Source of the DNA: Pseudomonas putida
Lineage (GTDB): Bacteria > Pseudomonadota > Gammaproteobacteria > Pseudomonadales > Pseudomonadaceae
Length of the DNA: 64,000 bases
NCBI GenBank assembly: GCA_029953615.1
Contig: CP124529.1
Location: 2,384,998-2,448,997, forward strand
Direction: 5' to 3'
The notes under the pieces are model-generated. The model was not told the origin of the DNA and made no database searches. It saw only the letters and a program-made list of their open reading frames with translations. Below, one piece after another: positions 9,027 through 17,132 of this stretch. A program made the translations under genes and the position numbers. Each line of letters begins with the position of its first letter. Within the stretch, counting starts at the first letter, position 1.

Positions 9027-9653
9027 TTGAACGGTAAAACCATCGATGCGAAAGCATCCAGTTCGGGCACAGCCTATAGCCTCACCTCTGACCTCTGGTC
9101 GCGGCTGCGCCTGGGCTCGCTCATCCCTTTAGCGCTGGGGATTTGTGTGCTCCTGCCTGCCACTTCATCTTCGCTTCAAGCCAAGGAGATTTCCATGCAA
9201 GACAATCAAGGCCAGTATCAACCCTACACCCCGGGCATGAAGTTGCCTGATGGTGTGTTTCCGCCCATGCCAGGCTACACCCATGCAGACCTTATCGCGG
9301 CAGCCCAGGTGCGTGTGGAGGCACTCATGAAGGAGCAGGGTATCGATCCGACCCTGATGCGGGAGTCGTTGATTGCTCTGGCGTCTCACCTGAACACGCA
9401 GTTCGAGAAGGAAGGCGTCGAGTACCAGGTAGCCAGCTGGTATCAGAAGCCTTATGACGACCCGTCCGCACGTGCCCGTAGTGTCGAGCGAATGGGTGAA
9501 GATTTTGGCGGTGCAGCCGTCGACGCGGCAGCCGATTCGCTGAGTGGCTCGCCGTTGTTGCTCAAGGGCAAGGAGTTCTACAAGGCATACATTGGTGCGG
9601 CCGGTGATGGCGTGCATGACCTTATCGTGACCCTGAATAAAAAGAGTTCCTGA
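9027..9653 (+). CDS. Small protein preceding DUF2235 hydrolase, copy 1 (candidate immunity or partner protein)
   Basis: No known family recognised. From TTG 9027 (GGGAGATTGAGA upstream) the product is 208 residues with a hydrophobic stretch SRLRLGSLIPLALGICVLLP and a possible signal-peptidase site after SSLQA. An internal ATG at 9195 has a perfect ribosome site (AAGGAG, six bases away) and would give a 152-residue cytoplasmic protein beginning MQDNQGQYQPYTPGMKLP. The mature part is soluble and mostly helical in appearance, with 'YDDPSARARSVERMGEDFG' and 'GDGVHDLIVTLNKK'. It is paired with, and lies about 70 bases upstream of, the hydrolase, and is duplicated with it, so an immunity, chaperone or adaptor role is inferred only from context. 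Confidence 0.7.
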   Translation: MNGKTIDAKASSSGTAYSLTSDLWSRLRLGSLIPLALGICVLLPATSSSLQAKEISMQDNQGQYQPYTPGMKLPDGVFPPMPGYTHADLIAAAQVRVEALMKEQGIDPTLMRESLIALASHLNTQFEKEGVEYQVASWYQKPYDDPSARARSVERMGEDFGGAAVDAAADSLSGSPLLLKGKEFYKAYIGAAGDGVHDLIVTLNKKSS

Positions 9654-9723
9654 GGAAACGTCGGCGCGGCGACGCGCCGGTGGATTTACGTTTTAGGCAC
9701 GTGGCACTTCATAGGGATATGAC

Positions 9724-11418
9724 ATGGGCGATGCATTGCGCTTCACGGTGTATTTCGACGGCACCGGCAACAACAAAGATCTGAATACACCTGAGGGCAC
9801 GCAAACCAACGTAGCTCGGCTATTCGACCTGGATACGGCCAAAGGCACCAATCTGGCGCGCAATTCGGGGCATGTCCCGCAGCAATACGATGCCCAGGAG
9901 CGCTCCGGCCAATCGGAAAAGGTCTACTTCGACGGGGTTGGCAGTCAAGGCAAGACCTCGGCGCGCTCAGCCCTGGAGGGCGGCACCGGGTTGGGTGGCC
10001 AGGAGCGTATCGACCAGGCGTACGACGCCATCGTTGCTTTCCACAACAAGTACCCAGACCAGAAGATCGACGTGAATATCGTCGGCTTCAGCCGTGGTGC
10101 CGCACAGTCCCGAGCACTGGCCAACGAATTCATCGAGCGCGGCGTACCCAAGCTGGATGAGCAGGGCAAGGCGACCGGCGATTTCCTGATTCCTCCCGGC
10201 CAGGCCCATGTGAACAAGCTGGGCATCTTCGATACCGTGGCTTCCTACGGCAACGCGATGTCGGATACCCACCTGGGCAAGAACCTGGAGATTGGCAAGA
10301 ACGTCGACTCGACCACGCACCTGGTGGCGGCGAACGAGTACCGTGACACCTTTCGCCTGACCAGCGCCCTGCGCAATGACGACAATTCGCGTATCGAGGA
10401 GTTGAAATTCGCAGGTGCGCATTCGCAGGTTGGCGGTGGCTACAAGGACGACGTACTGGCGGCTGGCCCGCTGGCGGTGATGTATGACCGCCTGCAATCG
10501 GCCGGCATCGAGATGAAGCCGATGCAGCAGGAAGACTTGCAGCGCATCGGTCAGTACAACGAAGTGATCAAGAGCCCGGAGAAAGTCCAGGAGGCGCTGA
10601 TCGATTCGCGGTTGATCAACGGCAAGGACGCGTTCACCCGTGGCGCTGACGGCGCCTTTCAGACTGTGGATAACACACCCTTCCCGATGGAGCGCGGCAC
10701 GATCAATATCTTTGATCGCCAGGCCCATCCTTTCGACCACCAGACGAATGGCCGGGGAATAATTTTCGAGAATGACAACTCCTTGAGCAAGAGTGGCATT
10801 CAACGGGGCGCCGAGTCGGTTGGAAGCTGGTTCGCCGAAAAAGGCTCCCAGCTCAAGGATCGTGCATCCGAGTACCTCGGCTTGCGCAGCCGTTCCGAGC
10901 GGCAGGAAGCACGGGCAGATTCATTCGAACAGGAATTGGCCAAGTACCGGCAGGCTGCCACCCAGCAGAGCCAGGACATGGCCAACACGATGACCAGCTC
11001 GCGACCTGATCAAAGCTTTATCAGCAGCCTGAACCTGCAACCTGTGCCAGTCCCCAAGGATCTCAAACAGGATCGGCCGCAAGACCCCCAGGCGCAGCAA
11101 CGCAGTGACTCGTTCAAGGCCATGGAAGAGAAGGCCCTTAGCCTCACCCCGTCGGCCAGCGTTGGCGAAGCCTCGCAAACCGGGCGCAAGGCCACCAGCG
11201 GAATGGTTGTCGACATGGACGAGCATCACATCCTGCAGAAGGTCGGCCAGACCGACCAGTTCGTCATTCATGACCGCCGCGATGTTGACCCGAGCCGCAA
11301 CTTCCAGGTGGGCAAGAGCACTGCGATCGTGCATGACAAAGGTATCGGCGATCTGGCCGGCACCCTAGCTCCGAAAATGGAGCTAAGCCCTGTATTGGCC
11401 AATGCCATGCGGCGCTGA
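9724..11418 (+). CDS. DUF2235 alpha/beta-hydrolase (Tle1-like lipase fold) with KfrB-like C-terminus, copy 1
   Basis: 564 residues. The N-terminal 300 are a DUF2235 hydrolase: opening strand 'FTVYFDGTGNNKD', nucleophile elbow GFSRG (Ser123), probable Asp170 in 'GIFDTVAS' and His233 in 'GAHSQVGGGY'. T6SS Tle1 phospholipases share this fold. There is no signal peptide. The middle (about 300-460) is helical and variable between copies. The last ~105 residues ('GMVVDMDEHHILQKVG', 'VIHDRRDVDPSRNFQVGK') resemble the KfrB domain found in conjugative relaxases and polyvalent proteins. Its place inside a T4SS locus, between trbN and traX, suggests a secreted effector; enzymatic activity and secretion are inferred. 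Confidence 0.85.
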   Translation: MGDALRFTVYFDGTGNNKDLNTPEGTQTNVARLFDLDTAKGTNLARNSGHVPQQYDAQERSGQSEKVYFDGVGSQGKTSARSALEGGTGLGGQERIDQAYDAIVAFHNKYPDQKIDVNIVGFSRGAAQSRALANEFIERGVPKLDEQGKATGDFLIPPGQAHVNKLGIFDTVASYGNAMSDTHLGKNLEIGKNVDSTTHLVAANEYRDTFRLTSALRNDDNSRIEELKFAGAHSQVGGGYKDDVLAAGPLAVMYDRLQSAGIEMKPMQQEDLQRIGQYNEVIKSPEKVQEALIDSRLINGKDAFTRGADGAFQTVDNTPFPMERGTINIFDRQAHPFDHQTNGRGIIFENDNSLSKSGIQRGAESVGSWFAEKGSQLKDRASEYLGLRSRSERQEARADSFEQELAKYRQAATQQSQDMANTMTSSRPDQSFISSLNLQPVPVPKDLKQDRPQDPQAQQRSDSFKAMEEKALSLTPSASVGEASQTGRKATSGMVVDMDEHHILQKVGQTDQFVIHDRRDVDPSRNFQVGKSTAIVHDKGIGDLAGTLAPKMELSPVLANAMRR

Positions 11419-11546
11419 GTTACCGCGATGAAGCCTTCGCCTGGTTACAGCTATATCGGTATTCTTCGCCGATTTACACTAGGCGGCAGGAGCCGCGACC
11501 ACATTAAACAGGGATCCGCCGAGAGGCGTGTTCAGGGAGACAGGGA

Positions 11547-12173
11547 TTGAACGGTACCGCCATCGGTGCGAATACATCCATTTTCGGCAACGCTTGTTGC
11601 CGCGCCGAGAGCCTCTGGTCGCGGTTGCGCCTTGGCTCGCTCATCCCTGTCGTGCTGGGAGCCTGCATGCTATTGCCTGCCATTCCGTCTGCGCTTCAAG
11701 CCAAGGAGATTTTCATGCAAGACAGTCAAGGCCAGTACCAACCTTATACACCTGGCATGAAACTGCCTGAGGGCGTTTTCCCCCCAATGCAGGGTTACAC
11801 CCACGAGGACCTGATCGAGGCGGCCGGCAAGCGGGTCGAGGCCTTACTGAAAGCCAATGATGTCGATTCGACGCTGGCCAAAGAAACGCTTTTCGCCTTG
11901 GCCGATCACCTGAACCGCGCCTTCCAGTCGCAGAACGTCGAGTACCAGATTGCAACCTGGTTCAAGAAACCGTACGACGATCCTGCTGCTCGCGCACAGA
12001 GTGTTTCTGATATGGGTGAAAGTTTTGGTGCACTCGCCATCCGTGCGGCAGGCGACTCGTTGAAGGGCTCCCCATTGCTACACAAGAGTGATGCTTTCCT
12101 GAGCGCCTTCATCAATAGTGCCGGTGACGGGGTCCACGATTTGATCGTAACCCTCAACAAGCAGCATTCCTGA
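11547..12173 (+). CDS. Small protein preceding DUF2235 hydrolase, copy 2 (candidate immunity or partner protein)
   Basis: Paralogue of the protein at 9027. TTG 11547 is preceded by AGGGAGACAGGGA. It keeps the same layout: poorly conserved first ~24 residues, conserved SRLRLGSLIP hydrophobic segment ending PSALQA, and an internal ATG at 11715 with the identical AAGGAG site. The soluble part is roughly 55-60% identical to copy 1 by eye, more diverged than the adjacent hydrolase cores, as often seen when an immunity protein tracks a varying toxin. The ends (YQPYTPGMKLP and AGDGVHDLIVTLNK) are the most conserved. Function unproven. Confidence 0.7.
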   Translation: MNGTAIGANTSIFGNACCRAESLWSRLRLGSLIPVVLGACMLLPAIPSALQAKEIFMQDSQGQYQPYTPGMKLPEGVFPPMQGYTHEDLIEAAGKRVEALLKANDVDSTLAKETLFALADHLNRAFQSQNVEYQIATWFKKPYDDPAARAQSVSDMGESFGALAIRAAGDSLKGSPLLHKSDAFLSAFINSAGDGVHDLIVTLNKQHS

Positions 12174-12240
12174 AACGGTACGCGATAGTTTTTGGAGTGA
12201 CGATCCTGTCTTGGTGCGGGATCATCCATAGGGACGTGGT

Positions 12241-13932
12241 ATGAGCGGTACCAAACGCTTTACGGTGTATTTCGACGGCACCGGGAATAATAAAGATCTG
12301 GACTTTCCTGACGGAAAGCAAACCAATGTGGCCCGTCTTTACGAATTGGACACCGCTCAAGGCAGCAACTTGGCCCGCAATTCCGGGCATCTGCCTCAGC
12401 AGTACAATGGCAATGAACGGTCCGGCCAATCGGAGAAGGTTTACTTTGATGGCGTTGGCAGCCAGCCCGATACCTCGGGTCGCTCCCTGCTCGAAGGCGG
12501 CACTGGCCTCGGTGGCCAGGAGCGTATCGATCAAGCCTACGATGCCATCGTTGCTTTTCACAACAAGTACCCAGACCAGAAGATCGACGTGAATATCGTC
12601 GGCTTCAGCCGTGGGGCCGCACAGTCCCGAGCACTGGCCAACGAATTCATCGAGCGCGGCGTATCCAAGCTGGATGAGCAGGGCAAGGCGACCGGCGATT
12701 TCCTGATTCCTCCCGGCCAGGCGCATGTGAACAAGCTGGGCATCTTCGATACCGTGGCTTCCTACGGCAACGCGATGTCGGATACCCACCTGGGCAAGAA
12801 CCTGGAGATTGGCAAGAACGTCGACTCGACCACGCACCTGGTGGCGGTGAACGAGTACCGTGACACCTTTCGCCTGACCAGCGCCCTGCGCAATGACGAC
12901 AATTCGCGTATCGAGGAGTTGAAATTCGCAGGTGCCCATTCGCAAGTTGGCGGTGGCTACAAGGACGACGTACTGGCGGCTGGCCCGCTGGCGGTGATGT
13001 ATGACCGCCTGCAATCGGCCGGCATCGAGATGAAGCCGATGCAGAAGGAAGACTTGCAGCGCATCGCTCAGTACAACGAAGTGATCAAGAGCCCGGAGAA
13101 AGTCCAGGAGGCGCTGATCGACTCGCGCCTCAAGGAAGGTAACAAGGCTTTCACTCGTCGTGAGAATGGCTCTTTCCAGGTCGTTAACAACACGCCCTTT
13201 CCTATGGAGCGCGGTTACTTCAATCCTCTCAACCGCCAAAATAAGCCTTTTGATCATGAGACCAATGGACGAGGTGTCATTTTCGAGAATGATCAAAGTC
13301 TTGGTCGCAGTGCAATGGTGCGCGGGTTCGAGAAGATCGGGGGCCGTATAGCGGACGTCGGGCGTCAGACACTATCGGCTTCGGCGCAGTTCCTGGGCCT
13401 GGAAAACCGCAAGCAAGCGCACGCAGAAACCATGGATAGCTTGAAGCAGGCTCGTGCGCAGCTGAATGCCACCTCGCAGGAGCAGGTTACTACGATGTCC
13501 GGCGCGCTCAAGGCTTCGCAACCCACTGCGGACTATATCGAGAGTTTGAAACTTCAAGCTGTGCCAGCTCCGCAGCGAGCCAACCCAGGCCAACAGCAAA
13601 ACCCCCAAGCTCATCACAGTGACTCGTTCAAGGCCATGGAAGAGAAGGCCCTTAGCCTCACCCCGTCGGCCAGCGTTGGCGAAGCCTCGCAAACCGGGCG
13701 CAAGGCCACCAGCGGAATGGTTGTCGACATGGACGAGCATCACATCCTGCAGAAGGTCGGCCAGACCGATCAGTTCGTCATTCATGACCGCCGCGATGTT
13801 GACCCGAGCCGCAACTTCCAGGTGGGCAAGAGCACCGCGATCGTGCATGACAAAGGTATCGGCGAAGTGGCCCAAAACGTCGCGTCGAAACTGGAGCTGG
13901 ACGTGAGCCCGTCCCAGGCGATGCGCCGGTGA
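12241..13932 (+). CDS. DUF2235 alpha/beta-hydrolase (Tle1-like lipase fold) with KfrB-like C-terminus, copy 2
   Basis: 563 residues, same architecture as the copy at 9724: GFSRG with Ser123, Asp170, His233, a variable helical middle (about 295-455) and the near-identical KfrB-like tail. ATG 12241 follows AGGGACGTGGT. The middle differs strongly from copy 1 ('LNRQNKPFDHETNGRG' then 'EKIGGRIADVGRQTLSASAQ'), so target or localisation may differ while the hydrolase core and the tail are kept. The stop overlaps a GTG start of the next gene (GTGA), so this gene and traX are probably co-translated, tying the cassette to the transfer operon. Confidence 0.85.
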   Translation: MSGTKRFTVYFDGTGNNKDLDFPDGKQTNVARLYELDTAQGSNLARNSGHLPQQYNGNERSGQSEKVYFDGVGSQPDTSGRSLLEGGTGLGGQERIDQAYDAIVAFHNKYPDQKIDVNIVGFSRGAAQSRALANEFIERGVSKLDEQGKATGDFLIPPGQAHVNKLGIFDTVASYGNAMSDTHLGKNLEIGKNVDSTTHLVAVNEYRDTFRLTSALRNDDNSRIEELKFAGAHSQVGGGYKDDVLAAGPLAVMYDRLQSAGIEMKPMQKEDLQRIAQYNEVIKSPEKVQEALIDSRLKEGNKAFTRRENGSFQVVNNTPFPMERGYFNPLNRQNKPFDHETNGRGVIFENDQSLGRSAMVRGFEKIGGRIADVGRQTLSASAQFLGLENRKQAHAETMDSLKQARAQLNATSQEQVTTMSGALKASQPTADYIESLKLQAVPAPQRANPGQQQNPQAHHSDSFKAMEEKALSLTPSASVGEASQTGRKATSGMVVDMDEHHILQKVGQTDQFVIHDRRDVDPSRNFQVGKSTAIVHDKGIGEVAQNVASKLELDVSPSQAMRR

Positions 13933-14699
13933 GCGAGCGTCGTCTGGTTGGTGAAATTGCAGTGCAACAAGGGCGGAAGACCTTCGCCCTGCCTCGCCTG
14001 CAATTGGCTGACGGTGCCCTGGAGGCATTGAAATGGCTGGCGTTGCTGTTGATGACCGGCGATCACGTCAACAAGTACCTTTTCAACGAGACCTTGCCGT
14101 ACCTGTTCGAGGCCGGGCGGTTGGCGATGCCGCTGTTCGTGACGGTGCTGGCGTGCAATCTGGCGCGCCCGGGTGTCGGGGCAAAGGGCGCCTACCGCCG
14201 CACCGCGATGCGCCTGTGTCTGTTCGGTGTGTTGGCGACACCGCCGTTCATCGCACTGGGTGGGCTGCTGTATGGCGCCTATCCGCTGAACATTCTCTTT
14301 ACCCTGCTGGTAGTCACCGTGGTGACCGCTGCTTGTGAGCGTGCGGCGGCTGGGCAAGCACGTTACTGGGCTGTCGCGCTTTGTGTGTTCGTGGTCGGCG
14401 GAGCGCTGGTCGAATTCTGGTGGCCGGCCGTGCTGCTGGGGCTGTGCGTAGGTTGGTACGTGCGGCGCCCGAATGCCATGGCTGGCGTGGGGGTCGTGGT
14501 TTCGTTGGCAGTGCTGTCGCCGATCAATGGCAACGCCTGGGCGTTCGCCGCCCTCCCGTTGCTGCTGGTGGCCGGTTGGTTGCAACCGAAGCTGCCACGC
14601 TGGCGTTGGCTGTTCTACGGCTACTACCCCCTGCATTTGCTGGCGCTTTGGTTGATCCGCATCCCGATGGCCAAGGCCGGTTATTTATTCCTGATATGA
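13929..14699 (+). CDS. TraX/TrbP-like membrane protein (pilin acetylase family)
   Basis: 256-residue polytopic membrane protein with the TraX signatures 'LMTGDHVNKYLF' near the N-terminus, 'YPLNILFTLL' and a C-terminal 'LFYGYYPLHLLAL'. About eight hydrophobic segments are visible. F-plasmid TraX N-acetylates pilin, and RP4 TrbP is the corresponding protein at the end of the IncP trb operon, so this gene occupies the expected trbP slot. The start is GTG 13929 overlapping the hydrolase stop; the stop overlaps the next ATG (ATGA at 14696). Confidence 0.85.
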   Translation: MSERRLVGEIAVQQGRKTFALPRLQLADGALEALKWLALLLMTGDHVNKYLFNETLPYLFEAGRLAMPLFVTVLACNLARPGVGAKGAYRRTAMRLCLFGVLATPPFIALGGLLYGAYPLNILFTLLVVTVVTAACERAAAGQARYWAVALCVFVVGGALVEFWWPAVLLGLCVGWYVRRPNAMAGVGVVVSLAVLSPINGNAWAFAALPLLLVAGWLQPKLPRWRWLFYGYYPLHLLALWLIRIPMAKAGYLFLI

Positions 14700-15250
14700 A
14701 GCAGGTGCCCATGGACAATCCGAACAAGGCCAGGACCCGGCTGGAAGATGCCGGGCAAGCCCTTGAAGCCCAGGCCCAGGCACTGGCGACCGAGCAGACC
14801 GCCCTGCTCGAAGGCAGCCCGGTGCAGGCGCGTTATACCCAGGCCCTGGGCGAGTACGTCGAGCAGAAGGCCGAACAGGCGCAAGCGCTCGAGCAGCGCC
14901 TGGAAAGCCTGGTGGAGCGCCAGCAGGCGCAACTGCAACAGAACCTGGCCGGCCGCCCGGGCTGGCTCGCCCTACCCTCCACCCGTGCCACCTGGGAACA
15001 GTGCAACCAGCGCTGCCAGGCGCGCCTGCTGCAACTGCAAGGCCGTCTTGAGCGGGTGCAGGAGCTGCATCACGGCATGGGCCTTTACAGTCCGCGCATC
15101 GAGGAGCTGGCGGTGCGCCGCCTGCGTGCCGAGCAGCCCGAACTGGCCGAGCAGTGGAGCCTGCAACGCCAGGCCGAGCGCTCCCTGACCGAAGCGCAGC
15201 GGCGCAGCCAGGCCCAGGACGTAGGGCGCTCGCGCACCTCGTCGCCCTGA
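14696..15250 (+). CDS. Coiled-coil protein between traX and traG, unknown function
   Basis: 184 residues from ATG 14696 (overlapping the traX stop) or 179 from ATG 14711, which has AGCAGG upstream. There is no signal peptide or membrane segment. The sequence is dominated by Glu, Gln, Ala, Leu and Arg heptads ('LEAQAQALATEQTALLEG', 'EQAQALEQRLESLVERQQAQ', then 'LLQLQGRLERVQELHHGMG'), predicting long coiled coils. A short Trp/Cys segment (STRATWEQCNQRCQAR) sits in the middle. Coupling to traX and its place just before the coupling protein suggest a T4SS accessory, perhaps a substrate adaptor, but no family was recognised. Confidence 0.75.
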   Translation: MKQVPMDNPNKARTRLEDAGQALEAQAQALATEQTALLEGSPVQARYTQALGEYVEQKAEQAQALEQRLESLVERQQAQLQQNLAGRPGWLALPSTRATWEQCNQRCQARLLQLQGRLERVQELHHGMGLYSPRIEELAVRRLRAEQPELAEQWSLQRQAERSLTEAQRRSQAQDVGRSRTSSP

Positions 15251-15293
15251 ATGAGTATTCCCTTTTCAATTCCTTCGTTCACGGAGCGAACCT

Positions 15294-17132
15294 ATGAAAC
15301 ACAATAACGCCGTCGGCCCGCAGATCCGCGGTGGCCAGCGTAGCAGCGGCAGTACCTGGCAGGCTTTGTTGGCGATCTTCTTCCTGCTCGCCGGCCTGGC
15401 TACTGCCACCCAGTACTTCGCCTACCTGTTCCAGTACCACGCGGCGTTGGGCGCCAATCTCAACGGCGTTTATGCACCGTGGATGATCCTGGTATGGGCC
15501 GCCAACTGGTCGGGCCAGTATCAGGACCCGCTGATGCGCGCCGGCTCCCTCGGCATGCTGGTCAGTGGTGGGGGCATGATGGCGGTGATGATCATCCGCC
15601 TGATCAACAGCAACAGCGCCAAGGCCAATGCCTTTCTGCACGGTTCGGCGCGGTGGGGCGAGCGCAAGGACATCGAGAGTGCCGGCTTGCTGGCCGACGA
15701 AGGTGTGTATGTGGGCGCCTGGCTGGACAAGCGTAACAAGCTGCATTACCTGCGCCACAATGGCCCGGAACACATTCTTACGTTCGCCCCGACCCGCAGC
15801 GGCAAGGGCGTCGGCCTGGTGATTCCGACCTTGCTGTCGTGGAAGCACAGCGCAGTGATTACCGACCTCAAAGGCGAGCTATGGGCGCTGACCGCCGGCT
15901 GGCGGCAGAAGCATGCCGGCAACAGGGTGCTGCGCTTCGAGCCGGCCACGGCAAACGGCTGCGTGGGCTGGAACCCGCTGGAGGAAATCCGCCTCGGCAC
16001 CGAATTCGAGGTGGGTGACGTGCAGAACCTGGCGACGCTGATCGTCGACCCGGACGGCAAGGGCCTCAACGACCACTGGCAAAAAACTTCGCAGGCGATG
16101 CTGGTGGGCTGCATCCTGCACCTGTGCTACCGCTCGCTGGATGAAGGTGGTGTAGCCAGTTTGCCGGCCCTGGACGCCATGCTCGCTGACCCGTCGCGGC
16201 CGATCAATGAGCTGTGGGAGGAAATGACTCACTACGGGCACCTCGGTGGTGAAAACCACCCGCTGGTGGGCTCTGCCGCGCGTGACATGCTTGATCGCCC
16301 GGCGGAAGAGGCCGGCTCGGTGCTGTCCACGGCCAAATCGTACCTGTCGCTGTACCGCGACCCGATCGTGGCGCGCAACGTCGCCCGCTCGGAGTTCAAG
16401 ATACGCGACCTGATGAACCACGACGACCCGGTTAGCCTGTTCATCATCACCCAGCCCAACGACAAGGCGCGCCTGCGCCCGCTGGTGCGCATCCTGGTGA
16501 ACATGATCGTCCGCCTGCTGGCCGACAAGATGGACTTCGAGGACGGCCGGCCCAAGGCTCATTACAAACACCGCCTGCTGATGATGCTCGATGAGTTCCC
16601 GAGCCTGGGCAAGCTCGACATCATGCAGGAGTCGCTGGCCTTTGTGGCCGGCTACGGTATCAAGTGCTACCTGATCATCCAGGACTTGTCGCAGCTGCAG
16701 GAGTTCTACGGGCAGAACGAGAGCATCACCTCCAACTGCCATATTCAGAACGCCTACCCACCGAACCGCGTGGAAACTGCAGAGCACCTGTCCAAGCTCA
16801 CTGGACAGACCACTATCGTCAAGGAGCAGATCACTACCAGTGGGCGCCGCTCCAGTGCGCTACTCGGCCAGGTGTCGCGCACCATCCAGGAAGTGCAGCG
16901 ACCGTTGCTGACCACCGATGAGGCCTTGCGCATGCCCGGCCCGCGCAAGGACAGCCAGGGCAACATCCAGGAAGCCGGCGATATGGTGGTGTATTGCGCT
17001 GGCTACCCGGCGTTCTATGGCAAGCAGCCGCTGTATTTCCAGGACCCGATCTTCCTTGCCCGTGCAAAGGTGCCTGCGCCGCGTGAAAGCGACCGCACCA
17101 TCGACATACATGGCTCGGCGACGCTGGCATGA
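15294..17132 (+). CDS. traG: T4SS coupling protein TraG (VirD4 family)
   Basis: 612-residue inner-membrane ATPase that brings substrates to the T4SS. There are two membrane segments (about residues 22-42 and 85-103), Walker A APTRSGKGVG at 165-174, Walker B LLMMLDEFPSLG at about 428-439, and the usual 'VAGYGIKCYLIIQDLSQL' motif. Length is normal for the VirD4/TraG family. ATG 15294 is preceded by ACGGAGCGAACCT. Retention of an apparently intact coupling protein argues that the system recruits substrates, whether DNA or protein. Its stop overlaps the traF start (ATGA). Confidence 0.95.
   Translation: MKHNNAVGPQIRGGQRSSGSTWQALLAIFFLLAGLATATQYFAYLFQYHAALGANLNGVYAPWMILVWAANWSGQYQDPLMRAGSLGMLVSGGGMMAVMIIRLINSNSAKANAFLHGSARWGERKDIESAGLLADEGVYVGAWLDKRNKLHYLRHNGPEHILTFAPTRSGKGVGLVIPTLLSWKHSAVITDLKGELWALTAGWRQKHAGNRVLRFEPATANGCVGWNPLEEIRLGTEFEVGDVQNLATLIVDPDGKGLNDHWQKTSQAMLVGCILHLCYRSLDEGGVASLPALDAMLADPSRPINELWEEMTHYGHLGGENHPLVGSAARDMLDRPAEEAGSVLSTAKSYLSLYRDPIVARNVARSEFKIRDLMNHDDPVSLFIITQPNDKARLRPLVRILVNMIVRLLADKMDFEDGRPKAHYKHRLLMMLDEFPSLGKLDIMQESLAFVAGYGIKCYLIIQDLSQLQEFYGQNESITSNCHIQNAYPPNRVETAEHLSKLTGQTTIVKEQITTSGRRSSALLGQVSRTIQEVQRPLLTTDEALRMPGPRKDSQGNIQEAGDMVVYCAGYPAFYGKQPLYFQDPIFLARAKVPAPRESDRTIDIHGSATLA

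Larger units (their letters stand above)
8926..13932 (+). repeat. Tandem duplication of a two-gene hydrolase cassette (unit about 2.5 kb)
   Basis: Two consecutive copies of leader + small protein + DUF2235 gene (about 8926-11420 and 11441-13932). Matching points are offset by about 2514-2520 bases. The untranslated leaders also match (shared blocks ATATTCTTCGCC, CGCCGAGAG and TGTTCAGGGAGA). Similarity is patchy: 10030-10610 pairs with 12547-13127 with only about ten differences, and 11104-11350 with 13618-13864 with about two, while the stretches between are strongly diverged. This pattern suggests an old duplication partly re-homogenised by gene conversion. Confidence 0.9.

Noticed and set aside
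11104..11415. The hydrolase tail as a Xanthomonas XVIPCD secretion domain
   Set aside because: There is a passing likeness (F-V-x-x-D...D-P-S) but the characteristic motifs and Gln-rich end are absent, and the KfrB pattern fits better. Kept only as an analogy.
9724..13932. DUF2235 genes as T6SS Tle1 effectors
   Set aside because: No VgrG, PAAR, Hcp, adaptor or other T6SS gene occurs in the window; the genes are coupled to T4SS genes instead.
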